Below are positions 34,285 to 45,165 of a stretch of 64,000 bases of DNA, piece by piece. The stretch spans positions 4,216,001 to 4,280,000 of the forward strand of contig NZ_CP045929.1 in assembly GCF_009664835.1 (NCBI RefSeq), in the 5' to 3' direction. A program made the translations under genes and the position numbers. Under the pieces are notes generated by a model. That model made no database searches. It saw only the letters and a list, made by a program, of their open reading frames with translations, and had not been told where the DNA came from. Positions within the stretch are counted from its first letter, which is position 1; each line of letters starts with the position of its first letter. The stretch comes from Allosaccharopolyspora coralli. Lineage in GTDB: Bacteria; Actinomycetota; Actinomycetes; Mycobacteriales; Pseudonocardiaceae.

Positions 34285-35645
34285 CGAACGCCTCCCTCAC
34301 GCTTGCCCGCGTCGCGGGGCATCTCCAACTGCACTTCGGTTCCGGCTCCGGGCGACGTCCGCACCCGAACCTGCCCCCCGTTGCGTTCCATCCTGCCTCG
34401 GATCGAGTCCGCGAGCCCGTGCCGGTCGTCGGGCACCTCGTCCTGGTCGAAACCGGCGCCCCGGTCGCGGACGAAGACGCACACCCGCTCGGCCTCGACT
34501 TCGGCGTAGACGCTGACGTCGCCGACCCCGGCGTGTTTGGCCGCGTTGACGAGGGCTTCCCTGGTCGCGGCGAGTTGGGCCGCGAGGCGCTCGTCGAGCT
34601 CGCAGTCGCCGACGACGACCTGCTGCACCTTGATCGCGAAGCTGTCCTCGACCTCGCCGCACAGGCTGCCCAGCCGGGCGGCGAGTGTCTCGGACAGAGC
34701 CTCGCGGGACGCGGCGTCGAGGGAACCGCTGCGCCCGTAGCCGTCGGGCCCGTACAGCCACGTCCGTAACTCCCGTTCCTGGCCACGGGCGAGCCTGCCG
34801 ACCTCACGCGGTGAGTCGGACTGCTTCTGGATGAGTGCGAGCGTCTGCAGCACCGAGTCGTGCAGGTGTGCGGCGATCTCCGCACGTTCCTGCGTCCGGA
34901 TGCGGGCGGAGCGTTCCACGTTGAGGTCGCGGACGAGCCGCATCCACCACGGCACGGTGAGCACCATCAGGCCGACGAGGCTCGCCAGCAGCGCCACGAC
35001 GGTGAACTGCAGGTCACCGAGGGTGGCGTTGCCCACAAGGAACGCCACGATGCCCGCGATCACCAGCGCCGCACCGGCCAGCACCCGCACGAGCGGTCCG
35101 CGTCCGGCGCCGCCGAAGAGCGCGTCGGCCATGCCGGTGCGGGCGCCGCGCCGCCACCGCACCCGCTGTGACTCGTCGGCCTCGCGCCACACCACGGCGC
35201 CGCCGACGAGCACGACCGCGACGGGTGCGGTCAGCCATGCCGGAAGGGCACTGATCGTGAACACCGCGACCGCGAGCCCGATGCCGAGCACGAGCAGCCC
35301 GAACCCCTGCTGCCGTTCCTTCTCGCTGGCGGGTGTGCGCGGCTCGGCGGCCTGCGGGACGAACATCCACAGCAGCGCGTAGGCGATGACACCGACGCCC
35401 CCGAAGGACGCCAGGACCGCGAACATCGCACGCACCCACAACACCGGCACCGACAGGTGGTCGGCGATGCCGACGGAGACCCCCGCGACGACATGGCCGG
35501 ACCGCTGCCGGTACATCTTCGGCTCGTCCGGCCGCGCCGTCGCGGGGTGCGACGGCCGTGGCGGAGCCGCGGAAGCAGGTGCCGACCGAGGCGACGTGCG
35601 CCTGCTCTCGCGTTTCACCCGTGCACTCACAGCATCGATACTCAC
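34281..35645 (-). CDS. Sensor histidine kinase with N-terminal PspC domain (EsrS-like)
   Basis: Predicted 454 aa. A PspC domain occupies about residues 45-100 (YRQRSGHVVAGVSVGIADHLSVPVLWVRAMFAVLASFGGVGVIAYALLWMFVP). Further TM pairs follow, then HisKA_3 (EIAAHLHDSVLQTLALIQ, phospho-His near residue 262) and an HATPase with LVNAAKHAG (N box) and RDRGAGFD. PspC-type kinases sense envelope or antibiotic stress. GTG start at 35645. Downstream response regulator overlaps by 4 nt. Confidence 0.94.
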   Translation of the reverse strand: MSIDAVSARVKRESRRTSPRSAPASAAPPRPSHPATARPDEPKMYRQRSGHVVAGVSVGIADHLSVPVLWVRAMFAVLASFGGVGVIAYALLWMFVPQAAEPRTPASEKERQQGFGLLVLGIGLAVAVFTISALPAWLTAPVAVVLVGGAVVWREADESQRVRWRRGARTGMADALFGGAGRGPLVRVLAGAALVIAGIVAFLVGNATLGDLQFTVVALLASLVGLMVLTVPWWMRLVRDLNVERSARIRTQERAEIAAHLHDSVLQTLALIQKQSDSPREVGRLARGQERELRTWLYGPDGYGRSGSLDAASREALSETLAARLGSLCGEVEDSFAIKVQQVVVGDCELDERLAAQLAATREALVNAAKHAGVGDVSVYAEVEAERVCVFVRDRGAGFDQDEVPDDRHGLADSIRGRMERNGGQVRVRTSPGAGTEVQLEMPRDAGKREGGVR

Positions 35646-35698
35646 ACTCTGCCACGGATCACGACATCGGGGACCGACCCCGGCGTTTCCGGGCGGAC

Positions 35699-35742
35699 TC
35701 AGGGACGACCCTGATGTTCCGGCTGCCGCGCACTCGGATAGT
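35699..35742 (+). promoter_or_regulatory. Palindromic operator and promoter of the PspC gene
   Basis: TCAGGG-ACGA-CCCTGA (35699-35714) is a perfect 6+6 inverted repeat abutting the predicted -35 (ATGTTC, 35714-35719). The -10 would be GATAGT (35737-35742), 7 nt from the ATG, so the mRNA may be leaderless. This position suits an activating LuxR-type regulator, probably the neighbouring one. It may also serve the divergent kinase gene 54 nt away. Confidence 0.6.
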
Positions 35743-35749
35743 AGGAGTC

Positions 35750-36970
35750 ATGAACGAGAGCTCCAAGTCCTCCGCCCTGGGCGGCATCGAGGACACGGCA
35801 CGAGACTTCTGGGCGACGCGCCCGGTCCGGCCCCGCGAGGGCGGCAAGATCGGTGGCGTCTGTGTCGCCCTCGGGCGCCGGTACGGCGTGGACCCGGTCC
35901 TGTTGCGGGTCGCGTTCGCCGTCGGCGCATTCTATGGCGGCGCGGGTCTGCTGCTGTACCTGCTGGGATGGCTGGTGCTGCCGAAGGAGGCCGAGGCGTC
36001 CGACGGCAGGGCGCACCGCCCGACGTCCACGCCGGTCGTGGTGTTCATCCTGTGCATGCTGCTTCCGCTGTCGTTCATCGTGTGGGACTTCGCGGGCCTT
36101 CTCGGCCTGCTCGCCGGCGTCACGGGCCTCTACCTGCTGCACCGGCACCGGAGCGAGAAGCAGGCGGCGGTCGACACGTCGAGCCCACAGGCGACGACGA
36201 CCGACGCCCCCACCGGACACACCTGGGTCTATCCGGGAACCCGGACGGCGGAACCGGAGCCGGAGGAACAGTTCGAGCGCCGTGATCCGCCGGCGTGGGA
36301 CCCGCTCGGTGCCGCACCGTTCGCCTGGGACCTGCCGGAACCCGGCGCACCGGAACCGGAGCCCGAACCCGAGCCGCCGGTACGGCGTTCGGTGACGCTG
36401 GTGACGGTCGGTCTCGCGATGCTCGCAGGCGGCGTGGGTTTCGCCGTCGGCATGGCGCCCGCCGCCGCACTCGCCACCGCGCTCGGCGTCCTGGGGCTCG
36501 GCATGGTCGCCGGGGCGTTCCTGCGCGGAGGACGCGGGCTCATCGGATTCGCGGTTCCGGTCGCCGTACTGGCCGTGGCGTTCAGCCTGCTGCCGACCGG
36601 CCCGTGGCGCGGCGTCAGCGACACCGTGGTGGAACCGACGACCGTGCAGGAGGTGCGGCCGAGCTACGAGGCCTCCGTCGGCAACATCGAGCTGCACCTC
36701 GACGGACTGCCACTCTCGCCGGACGGGGCCCCATTGCGCACGAGCGCGAACGTGGGCCTGGGCAACATCAGCGTCTACGTGCCCGAGAACGTCGACTTGC
36801 AGGTCACCTGCTCCGCCGACCGTGGCCACGTGGACTGCCTCGGCAGCGAACGCGGCGGCCGGGACCTCCGGGAGTCCGCCGAGGACCTCGGCGCGGACGG
36901 CCCGGGTGGCGGGCGCATGAACCTCGAGCTGGAAGTCGGCACCGGCAACGTGGAGGTGCATCGTGTCTGA
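35750..36970 (+). CDS. PspC domain membrane protein (EsrI-like)
   Basis: Predicted 406 aa. The PspC domain is near residues 25-85 (REGGKIGGVCVALGRRYGVDPVLLRVAFAVGAFYGG; LLLYLLGWLVLP). More TM segments and a Pro/Glu linker (PEPEPEPEPP) follow. A C-terminal beta-rich domain (YEASVGNIELHLDGLPL, ANVGLGNISVYVPENVDLQV) resembles the LiaF/toastrack fold. In EsrISR-type systems such a protein inhibits or assists the sensor kinase. The ATG is followed by a coding start MNESSKSSALGG; AGGAG is only 2 nt away, so initiation is probably leaderless. Confidence 0.88.
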   Translation: MNESSKSSALGGIEDTARDFWATRPVRPREGGKIGGVCVALGRRYGVDPVLLRVAFAVGAFYGGAGLLLYLLGWLVLPKEAEASDGRAHRPTSTPVVVFILCMLLPLSFIVWDFAGLLGLLAGVTGLYLLHRHRSEKQAAVDTSSPQATTTDAPTGHTWVYPGTRTAEPEPEEQFERRDPPAWDPLGAAPFAWDLPEPGAPEPEPEPEPPVRRSVTLVTVGLAMLAGGVGFAVGMAPAAALATALGVLGLGMVAGAFLRGGRGLIGFAVPVAVLAVAFSLLPTGPWRGVSDTVVEPTTVQEVRPSYEASVGNIELHLDGLPLSPDGAPLRTSANVGLGNISVYVPENVDLQVTCSADRGHVDCLGSERGGRDLRESAEDLGADGPGGGRMNLELEVGTGNVEVHRV

Positions 36971-37181
36971 CGAGACCACCGTGTCCGACGGGGCGAGGAC
37001 GAGCCGGTCGGCCCCGAAACGCAGGACCGACATACCGCTGCTGGTGGCCGGGCTGTGCACGCTGACGGTCTCGGCCTACGTCTTCGTCGACGGCAGCTGG
37101 GACGTGCAGTGGTTGCTGGCGCTGGCAGCGGTCGTGCTCGGCGTCGGCATGCTCGTCGCGTCGCTACGGCCCCGCCGGTAA
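36963..37181 (+). CDS. Small two-pass membrane protein of the PspC cluster
   Basis: Predicted 72 aa, GTG start overlapping the PspC gene by 8 nt, so probably coupled. Two hydrophobic segments: IPLLVAGLCTLTVSAYVFV and WLLALAAVVLGVGMLVASL, separated by DGSWDVQ; basic end RPRR. Small proteins of this kind accompany PspC/toastrack genes in actinobacteria, but the function is unknown. Confidence 0.8.
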   Translation: MSDETTVSDGARTSRSAPKRRTDIPLLVAGLCTLTVSAYVFVDGSWDVQWLLALAAVVLGVGMLVASLRPRR

Positions 37182-37245
37182 GAGGGCATTCGAGAACCGG
37201 GGCGGCGGTACTGGACGACCTACCCCAGTTCCACCATGCGTTCCG
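37181..37245. repeat. Family D miniature element
   Basis: Left end AGAGGGCATTCGAGAACCGGGG begins at the last base of the preceding stop codon, and right end CCCCAGTTCCACCATGCGTTC finishes 6 nt before the guaA stop (37252). The central part keeps only GCGGCGGTACTGGACGACC. It sits between two convergent genes, touching both ends, and may act as a bidirectional terminator. Confidence 0.78.
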
Positions 37246-37250
37246 ACCGC

Positions 37251-38847
<1,597 letters not shown>

Positions 38848-38934
38848 GGTGACGAAACCTCCAGGCTCGAACGGTCACCGCATTGTCCCAGGTAACCGAG
38901 CCCACACCGGCGCTACCCCTCGGCGCGGGCGTCG

Positions 38935-40635
38935 TCAGCCCAATGCGGCCGGCGCGTCGGACGGAACCGCGGGGGCGCTCGGGCGGACCGGTTCGACGCG
39001 CCGGTAGTCCTGCGATTGCGCGGCGCGCGGGTCCGGCTCGCCCTTGTTCGGCCACAGCGCGAAGGCGCGTTCCGCCTGCGCGGTGATCGTCAGCGACGGG
39101 TTCACGCCGAGGTTCGCCGTGATCGCCGAACCATCCACAATGGACAGATTCGGGTGCCCCCACGCCCGGTGGTACGGGTCGATGACTCCGGCATCCGAGG
39201 TGCTGCTGATGGGACAGCCGCCGATGAAATGGGCCGTCATCGGCATGTCGAACAGTTCGCTCCAGCTCCCGCCCGCGGTACCGTCGATCTTGTCCGCGAC
39301 CCGGCGAGCGGCTTCCTCCCCCGGCGGGATCCACGTCGGGTTCGGCGACCCGTGGCCCTGCTCGGAGGTCAGGCGCTTGCCGAACGGACCCTTGCGCAGC
39401 TTCGTGTTCAGGGAGTTGTCGAGGCTCTGCATCACCAGCAGGATCACGGTGCGCTCGCTCCACTTCCGCACCGAGAGCATCTTCAGGAACGTCACCGGCT
39501 GCTGCCGGAACAGCGTGAGCAGCTGTTTCCAGCGCGGCGTGTCCGTTCCGCCCTGCGTCTGCAAGGTCTGCAACAGCCCCATCGCGTTCGAGCCCCTGCC
39601 GTAGCGGACCGGTTCGATGTGGGTGTCCTCGTCCGGGTGGAACGAGGACGTGATCGCGACACCCTCGCTGAAGTTGCGGTCCGGGTCGACCTTCATGGCC
39701 TGCGCGCCGATGATCGCCTCGGAGTTCGTGCGCGTCAGCTGACCGAGTTTCGGCGACAACCGCGGCAGGTCACCGTTGTCCCGGGCACGGTGCAGCAGGT
39801 TCTGCGTTCCCCACGTACCCGCCGCGACGACCACGTGGTCGGCGGTGAACGTGCGCGCGCCCTTCCGGAACTTCGCCCCGGTGCGCTTCGTGCGCACCCG
39901 CCAACGCGCGCCGGAGTCCTCGGACATGCCGGTCACCGTCGTCATCGGAAAGACTTCCGCGCCCTGCTGCTCGGCGAGATACAAATAGTTCTTGACCAGC
40001 GTGTTCTTCGCGCCGACCCGGCAGCCCGTCATGCACGCGCCGCACTCGGTGCAGCCGGTACGCGACGGCCCGGCACCACCGAAGTACGGGTCTGCGACGT
40101 CCTCACCCGGCTTGCCGAAGTACACCCCGACCGGCGTCGGGTGGTAGCTCTCGCCGACACCCATGTCCTCGGCGACGCTCTTCATCGCGACGTCGGAGGG
40201 GGTGACCAGCGGGTTCGTCACCACCCCGAGCATCCGGCTCGCCTGGTCGTAGTGCGGACCGAGTTCGTCCTCCCAGTCGGTGATGTGCGCCCACTGCCGA
40301 TCGGTGTAGAACGGCTTGAGCGGCCGGTACAGCGTGTTCGCGTACACCAGCGACCCGCCGCCGACACCCGACCCGGCCAGGATCAGGCAGTCGCGGAGCA
40401 GGTGGATCCGCTGGATCCCGTAGCAACCGGCGTGCGGTGCCCACAGGAACCGGCGCAGATCCCACGAGGTCTTCGCGAACTCGTCGTCCTCGAACCGCCT
40501 GCCCGCTTCGAGCACGGCCACGCGGTACCCCTTCTCCGTGAGCCGGAGCGCGGCGACGCTGCCTCCGAAACCGGATCCGATCACCACGACGTCGTAGTCC
40601 GCGACCTTGCCCTGCCCAAGCGCCATGCGCGCCAC
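38935..40635 (-). CDS. GMC family oxidoreductase, ChoD-like
   Basis: FAD-dependent oxidoreductase, predicted 566 aa, corresponding to M. tuberculosis ChoD (Rv3409c), annotated as cholesterol oxidase with disputed activity. FAD site DYDVVVIGSGFGGSVAALRLTEKG, GSGVGGGSLVYANTL, and the C-terminal GMC block SIVDGSAITANLGVNPSLTITAQAE. A Cys cluster, GCTECGACMTGCRVGAKN, is reminiscent of a ferredoxin motif and typical of this subfamily. GTG 40635 or ATG 40626 may be the start. It lies between guaA and guaB3, as in mycobacteria. Confidence 0.88.
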   Translation of the reverse strand: MARMALGQGKVADYDVVVIGSGFGGSVAALRLTEKGYRVAVLEAGRRFEDDEFAKTSWDLRRFLWAPHAGCYGIQRIHLLRDCLILAGSGVGGGSLVYANTLYRPLKPFYTDRQWAHITDWEDELGPHYDQASRMLGVVTNPLVTPSDVAMKSVAEDMGVGESYHPTPVGVYFGKPGEDVADPYFGGAGPSRTGCTECGACMTGCRVGAKNTLVKNYLYLAEQQGAEVFPMTTVTGMSEDSGARWRVRTKRTGAKFRKGARTFTADHVVVAAGTWGTQNLLHRARDNGDLPRLSPKLGQLTRTNSEAIIGAQAMKVDPDRNFSEGVAITSSFHPDEDTHIEPVRYGRGSNAMGLLQTLQTQGGTDTPRWKQLLTLFRQQPVTFLKMLSVRKWSERTVILLVMQSLDNSLNTKLRKGPFGKRLTSEQGHGSPNPTWIPPGEEAARRVADKIDGTAGGSWSELFDMPMTAHFIGGCPISSTSDAGVIDPYHRAWGHPNLSIVDGSAITANLGVNPSLTITAQAERAFALWPNKGEPDPRAAQSQDYRRVEPVRPSAPAVPSDAPAALG

Positions 40636-40766
40636 GGTAGCCGCAACTACTCGCCAGTAGCTAGTCCCTGTATCCGAGCGATCCTGCCTCCGCGCGGCAC
40701 GCGTTCATTCTCGGGCGGCGAGGGCTGTGGTCGGGAACACGGAGCCGACACTTGTCGCCGCCACGT

Positions 40767-40905
40767 ACGCAGCCTGACCACCCGCGGGTTCTCAGCGCCC
40801 TCCTCGCGAGGACAGCGAGTTCGCCGCGTAGGTCGCTACTCAAGAAATCGATCCCGCAGCGAGGAGGGCGCTGAGGTTCCGTCACCCGACCACCCACGCA
40901 AAGCA
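40767..40905 (+). repeat. Family E element, best-preserved copy with GCGCC-type stem
   Basis: Outer stem TCAGCGCCCTCCTCGC (40792-40807) pairs perfectly with 40859-40874. The internal loop is GAGGACAGC (40808-40816) against GATCCCGCA (40850-40858). The apical stem GTAG/CTAC (40828-40831 with 40836-40839) has a GTCG loop. Flanks: ACGTACGCAG and ACCACCCGCGGGTTC on the left, GGTTCC and GACCACCCACGCA on the right. The stem sequence differs from the copy at 60001 in seven pairs, all compensated. Confidence 0.88.
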
Positions 40906-40930
40906 CCCCGCACACCCTCCTATCCACGGG

Positions 40931-42061
40931 TCAGCTGCGGAGCATGAGACCGACCTTCTGGAACTCCTTGAGCTCCGAATACCCGGTCTTCGCCATCGCC
41001 CGGCGCAGCGCGCCGAACAGGTTCAACGTGCCGTACGGGTCGCTGGACGGCCCGAACAGCAACTGCCGCAGGTCCGCACCGGAACTCGCGAAGCCGACGA
41101 TCTCGCTGCGCGGGAGGTTCGGGTGCGCCGCCGCGGAAGTCCAGTAGTAACCCTGCGCCGGCGCTTCCGAGGTTTCCGTCAAAGCCTCGCCGAGCATCAC
41201 CGCGTCCGCCCCACAGGCGATCGCCTTCGCGATGTCACCCGAGTACGACAGGCCACCGTCGGCGAGGACGTGCACGTACCGGCCGCCGGTCTCGTCGAGG
41301 TAGTCGCGGCGCGCGGCAGCGGCGTCGGCGATCGCGGTCGCCATCGGCACGCCGATGCCGAGGACCTGCGTCGTCGTCGCGGAGCGGGACTGGCCGAACC
41401 CGACGATCACCCCGGCCGCGCCGGTGCGCATGAGGTGCATCGCGGTGCGGTAGTCCCCGACACCGCCCGCGATGACGGGCGTGTCGAGCTCGTTGATGAA
41501 GTTCTTCAGGTTCAGCGGCTCACCGTCGCGCGCCACGTGCTCGGCGGAGATGATGGTGCCCTGCACGACGAGAACCTCGACGCCCGCGGCCAGTAGGTCC
41601 GGGGTGAGCTCCTCGGCGTGCTGCGGGCTGACCCGTGCGGCGACCGTGACTCCGGAATCCTTGATCTGCCCGACGGCTTTCGCCATCAGGTCCTTGCGCA
41701 GCGGAGCCGCGTGCAGCTCCTGCAGCAGTTTCAGCGCTGCCTCGCCGTCGGGCTCGTCCTCGGCGGTGCGCACGACGCGCAGCAGCTGCTCCTCGACGTT
41801 CTCGTGGCGGGCCCACAGCCCCTCGGCGTTGAGCACGCCCAGACCCCCGAGCTGGCCGACCCGCACCGCCGTACTCGGCGAGACCACGGCGTCGGTCGGG
41901 TGCGTCACGAGCGGAATGTCGAAGCGGTAGGCGTCGATCTGCCACGACAACGACACGTCCTGCGACGACCGGGTGCGCCGGGACGGCACGATCTCGACGT
42001 CGTCCAGGTCGTAGCCCCGCATCGCGGTCCGACCCATGCCGATCTCCACCAGGTCGCGCAC
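40931..42061 (-). CDS. guaB3: GuaB3, IMP dehydrogenase family protein without CBS domains
   Basis: Predicted 376 aa TIM-barrel protein of the GuaB3 family (Rv3410c). It starts VRDLVEIGMGRTAMRGYDL; GTG 42061 is preferred since AGAGAGGA lies 8 nt upstream. Motifs: PSRRTRSSQDVSLSWQIDAYRFDIPLVTHPTDAVVS, VQGTIISAEHVARDGEPLNLK, and GVPMATAIADAAAARRDYLDETGGRYVHVLADGG. The loop that holds the catalytic Cys in IMPDH (GSICTT) reads SRSATTT here, so no Cys is present. No CBS pair. Activity of actinobacterial GuaB3 remains unclear. Confidence 0.93.
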   Translation of the reverse strand: MRDLVEIGMGRTAMRGYDLDDVEIVPSRRTRSSQDVSLSWQIDAYRFDIPLVTHPTDAVVSPSTAVRVGQLGGLGVLNAEGLWARHENVEEQLLRVVRTAEDEPDGEAALKLLQELHAAPLRKDLMAKAVGQIKDSGVTVAARVSPQHAEELTPDLLAAGVEVLVVQGTIISAEHVARDGEPLNLKNFINELDTPVIAGGVGDYRTAMHLMRTGAAGVIVGFGQSRSATTTQVLGIGVPMATAIADAAAARRDYLDETGGRYVHVLADGGLSYSGDIAKAIACGADAVMLGEALTETSEAPAQGYYWTSAAAHPNLPRSEIVGFASSGADLRQLLFGPSSDPYGTLNLFGALRRAMAKTGYSELKEFQKVGLMLRS

Positions 42062-42167
42062 GTCCGCAGTCCTCTCTCGCACCGTTCACAGCTCGGTCGG
42101 CCGCACCGCGGTCGCCCGACACGACATTGTCGCCACCCTCGCTCGCCCGCGGACACTCGGGGTCGAC

Positions 42168-42220
42168 GAGGCGAGCGGCACGTTCACCTCGTCTCGTGAG
42201 GCGAGAGTGCCGTTCGCCTC
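42168..42220. repeat. Family C hairpin, diverged copy
   Basis: GAGGCGAGCGGCAC (42168-42181) pairs imperfectly with GTGCCGTTCGCCTC at the right end (42207-42220), with an inner CTCG/CGAG-type pairing around TCTCGT. It lies 18 nt after the guaB2 stop on the minus strand, between guaB2 and guaB3. Matches the elements at 56878 and 59871 (GGCAC, AGGCGA, GTGCCGTTCG words). Confidence 0.75.
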
Positions 42221-42238
42221 ATTCGTCGTGGGGCGGTG

Positions 42239-44258
<2,020 letters not shown>

Positions 44259-44651
44259 GTGCCGCACGATCGACTGCCCCCGGACCCGTTCGCGGGCGAC
44301 CCGGACGACCCGAGCATGGCGCTCGGCGACACCGAGCCCGAGCACGACGCTCCGCTCGGCGACGACGAACGCGCCGAACTGCTCGCGGACCTCACTGATC
44401 TGGCCGTCTACCAGGCGTTGCTGGAACCGCGTGGGGTGCGCGGCATCGTCGTCGACTGCGGCGACTGCCAGGAACCGCACTACCACGACTGGGAGCTGTT
44501 GCGGTCCAGCCTGGAACAGCTGCTCCAGAACGGCAGCATGCGACCGCACGAACCCGCGTTCGCCCCGGAACCCGGCGACTACGTCACGTGGGAGTACTGC
44601 CGCGGGTTCGCGGACGCCGTCACCGAGTTCGAAAACCACAGCAGCCGCTAA
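44259..44651 (+). CDS. DUF5319 protein (Rv3412-like)
   Basis: Predicted 130-aa cytoplasmic acidic protein: VPHDRLPPDPFAGDPDDPSMAL, then LADLTDLAVYQALLEPRGVRGIVVDCGDCQEPHYHDWELLRSSLEQLL, then RPHEPAFAPEPGDYVTWEYCRGFADAV. The CGDC-x-EPHYHDW pattern suggests a metal or redox site but is uncharacterised. TACCGT lies 6 nt before the GTG, so the mRNA may be leaderless. Located between guaB2 and rsdA-sigD as Rv3412 is in M. tuberculosis. Function unknown. Confidence 0.9.
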   Translation: MPHDRLPPDPFAGDPDDPSMALGDTEPEHDAPLGDDERAELLADLTDLAVYQALLEPRGVRGIVVDCGDCQEPHYHDWELLRSSLEQLLQNGSMRPHEPAFAPEPGDYVTWEYCRGFADAVTEFENHSSR

Positions 44652-44698
44652 ACGCCCGCGGCGCAGTCTGCTCCGATCGGCGCATCACCTCGGACAAG

Positions 44699-44741
44699 AG
44701 TTCGCCCCGGCCGCTGACGGCCGGGGCGAACTTTCTCTGTC
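44699..44741 (+). terminator. Strong intrinsic terminator after DUF5319 gene
   Basis: A 15-bp perfect stem (44699-44713 with 44718-44732, AGTTCGCCCCGGCCG and its complement) with a CTGA loop, followed by TTCTCTGTC. The closest thing to a canonical Rho-independent terminator in the window. Confidence 0.9.
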
Positions 44742-44832
44742 ACGGTCACCGGTGCTGTCAGCGTGCGTGCTTCGCTGTTCACACGGAGGATGCGCCGAGC
44801 GGTTTCTCAGCGCCTCCGCAGACCAGCCCCAC

Positions 44833-44935
44833 GGGCGGGTTCTCACCCTGCGACCGGCGAGGACAGCGTCGACGTGGTGGAGGTGGCTCCATGACGTCGA
44901 CGATCCCGCAGCCGGCCGCCGGATGAGGTTCCGCG
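44833..44935 (+). repeat. Family E element
   Basis: GCGGGTTC, then outer stem TCACCCTGCGACCGGC (44843-44858) with GCCGGCCGCCGGATGA (44911-44926, some mismatches). Internal loop GAGGACAGC (44859-44867) / GATCCCGCA (44902-44910). Inner stem GTCGACGT (44868-44875) / ACGTCGAC (44894-44901) and apical GGAG/CTCC (44879-44882 with 44887-44890). The apical pair is GGAG/CTCC where the copies at 40767 and 60001 have GTAG/CTAC, a compensated change. A family D copy follows 12 nt later. Confidence 0.85.
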
Positions 44936-44947
44936 CGCGCCCTCTGC

Positions 44948-45161
44948 GAGGGCATTGTGGAACTGAGGTCGGTGGTCCGGTACCGGCGCCCCAGTTCCCG
45001 CCTCGCGGCGTTGGGGTCCTCGTGAGTACCAGGCCGTACGCGGCGAGAACCCCTGCCTTGCGAGGCACGAACTCCGAACGACGGAGCCCCTCACTTTTCT
45101 GCGGCTGGGCACGTATGAGGCGTGCCCTATGGGCACCAAGAACAGTTCCCCAATGCCCTCT
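44948..45161 (-). repeat. Family D full-length element (inverted)
   Basis: About 214 bp with 18-bp terminal inverted repeats, GAGGGCATTGTGGAACTG (44948-44965) and CAGTTCCCCAATGCCCTC (45143-45160), matching at 17 of 18 positions. The interior is the reverse complement of the copy at 16730, including the GTGCCC-hairpin, the CGAGGCACGAACT arm and the GGGGTCCTCG / CGAGAACCCC nested stem. It ends 4 nt before the rsdA stop codon (45166). Confidence 0.88.
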
Positions 45162-45165
45162 GATG

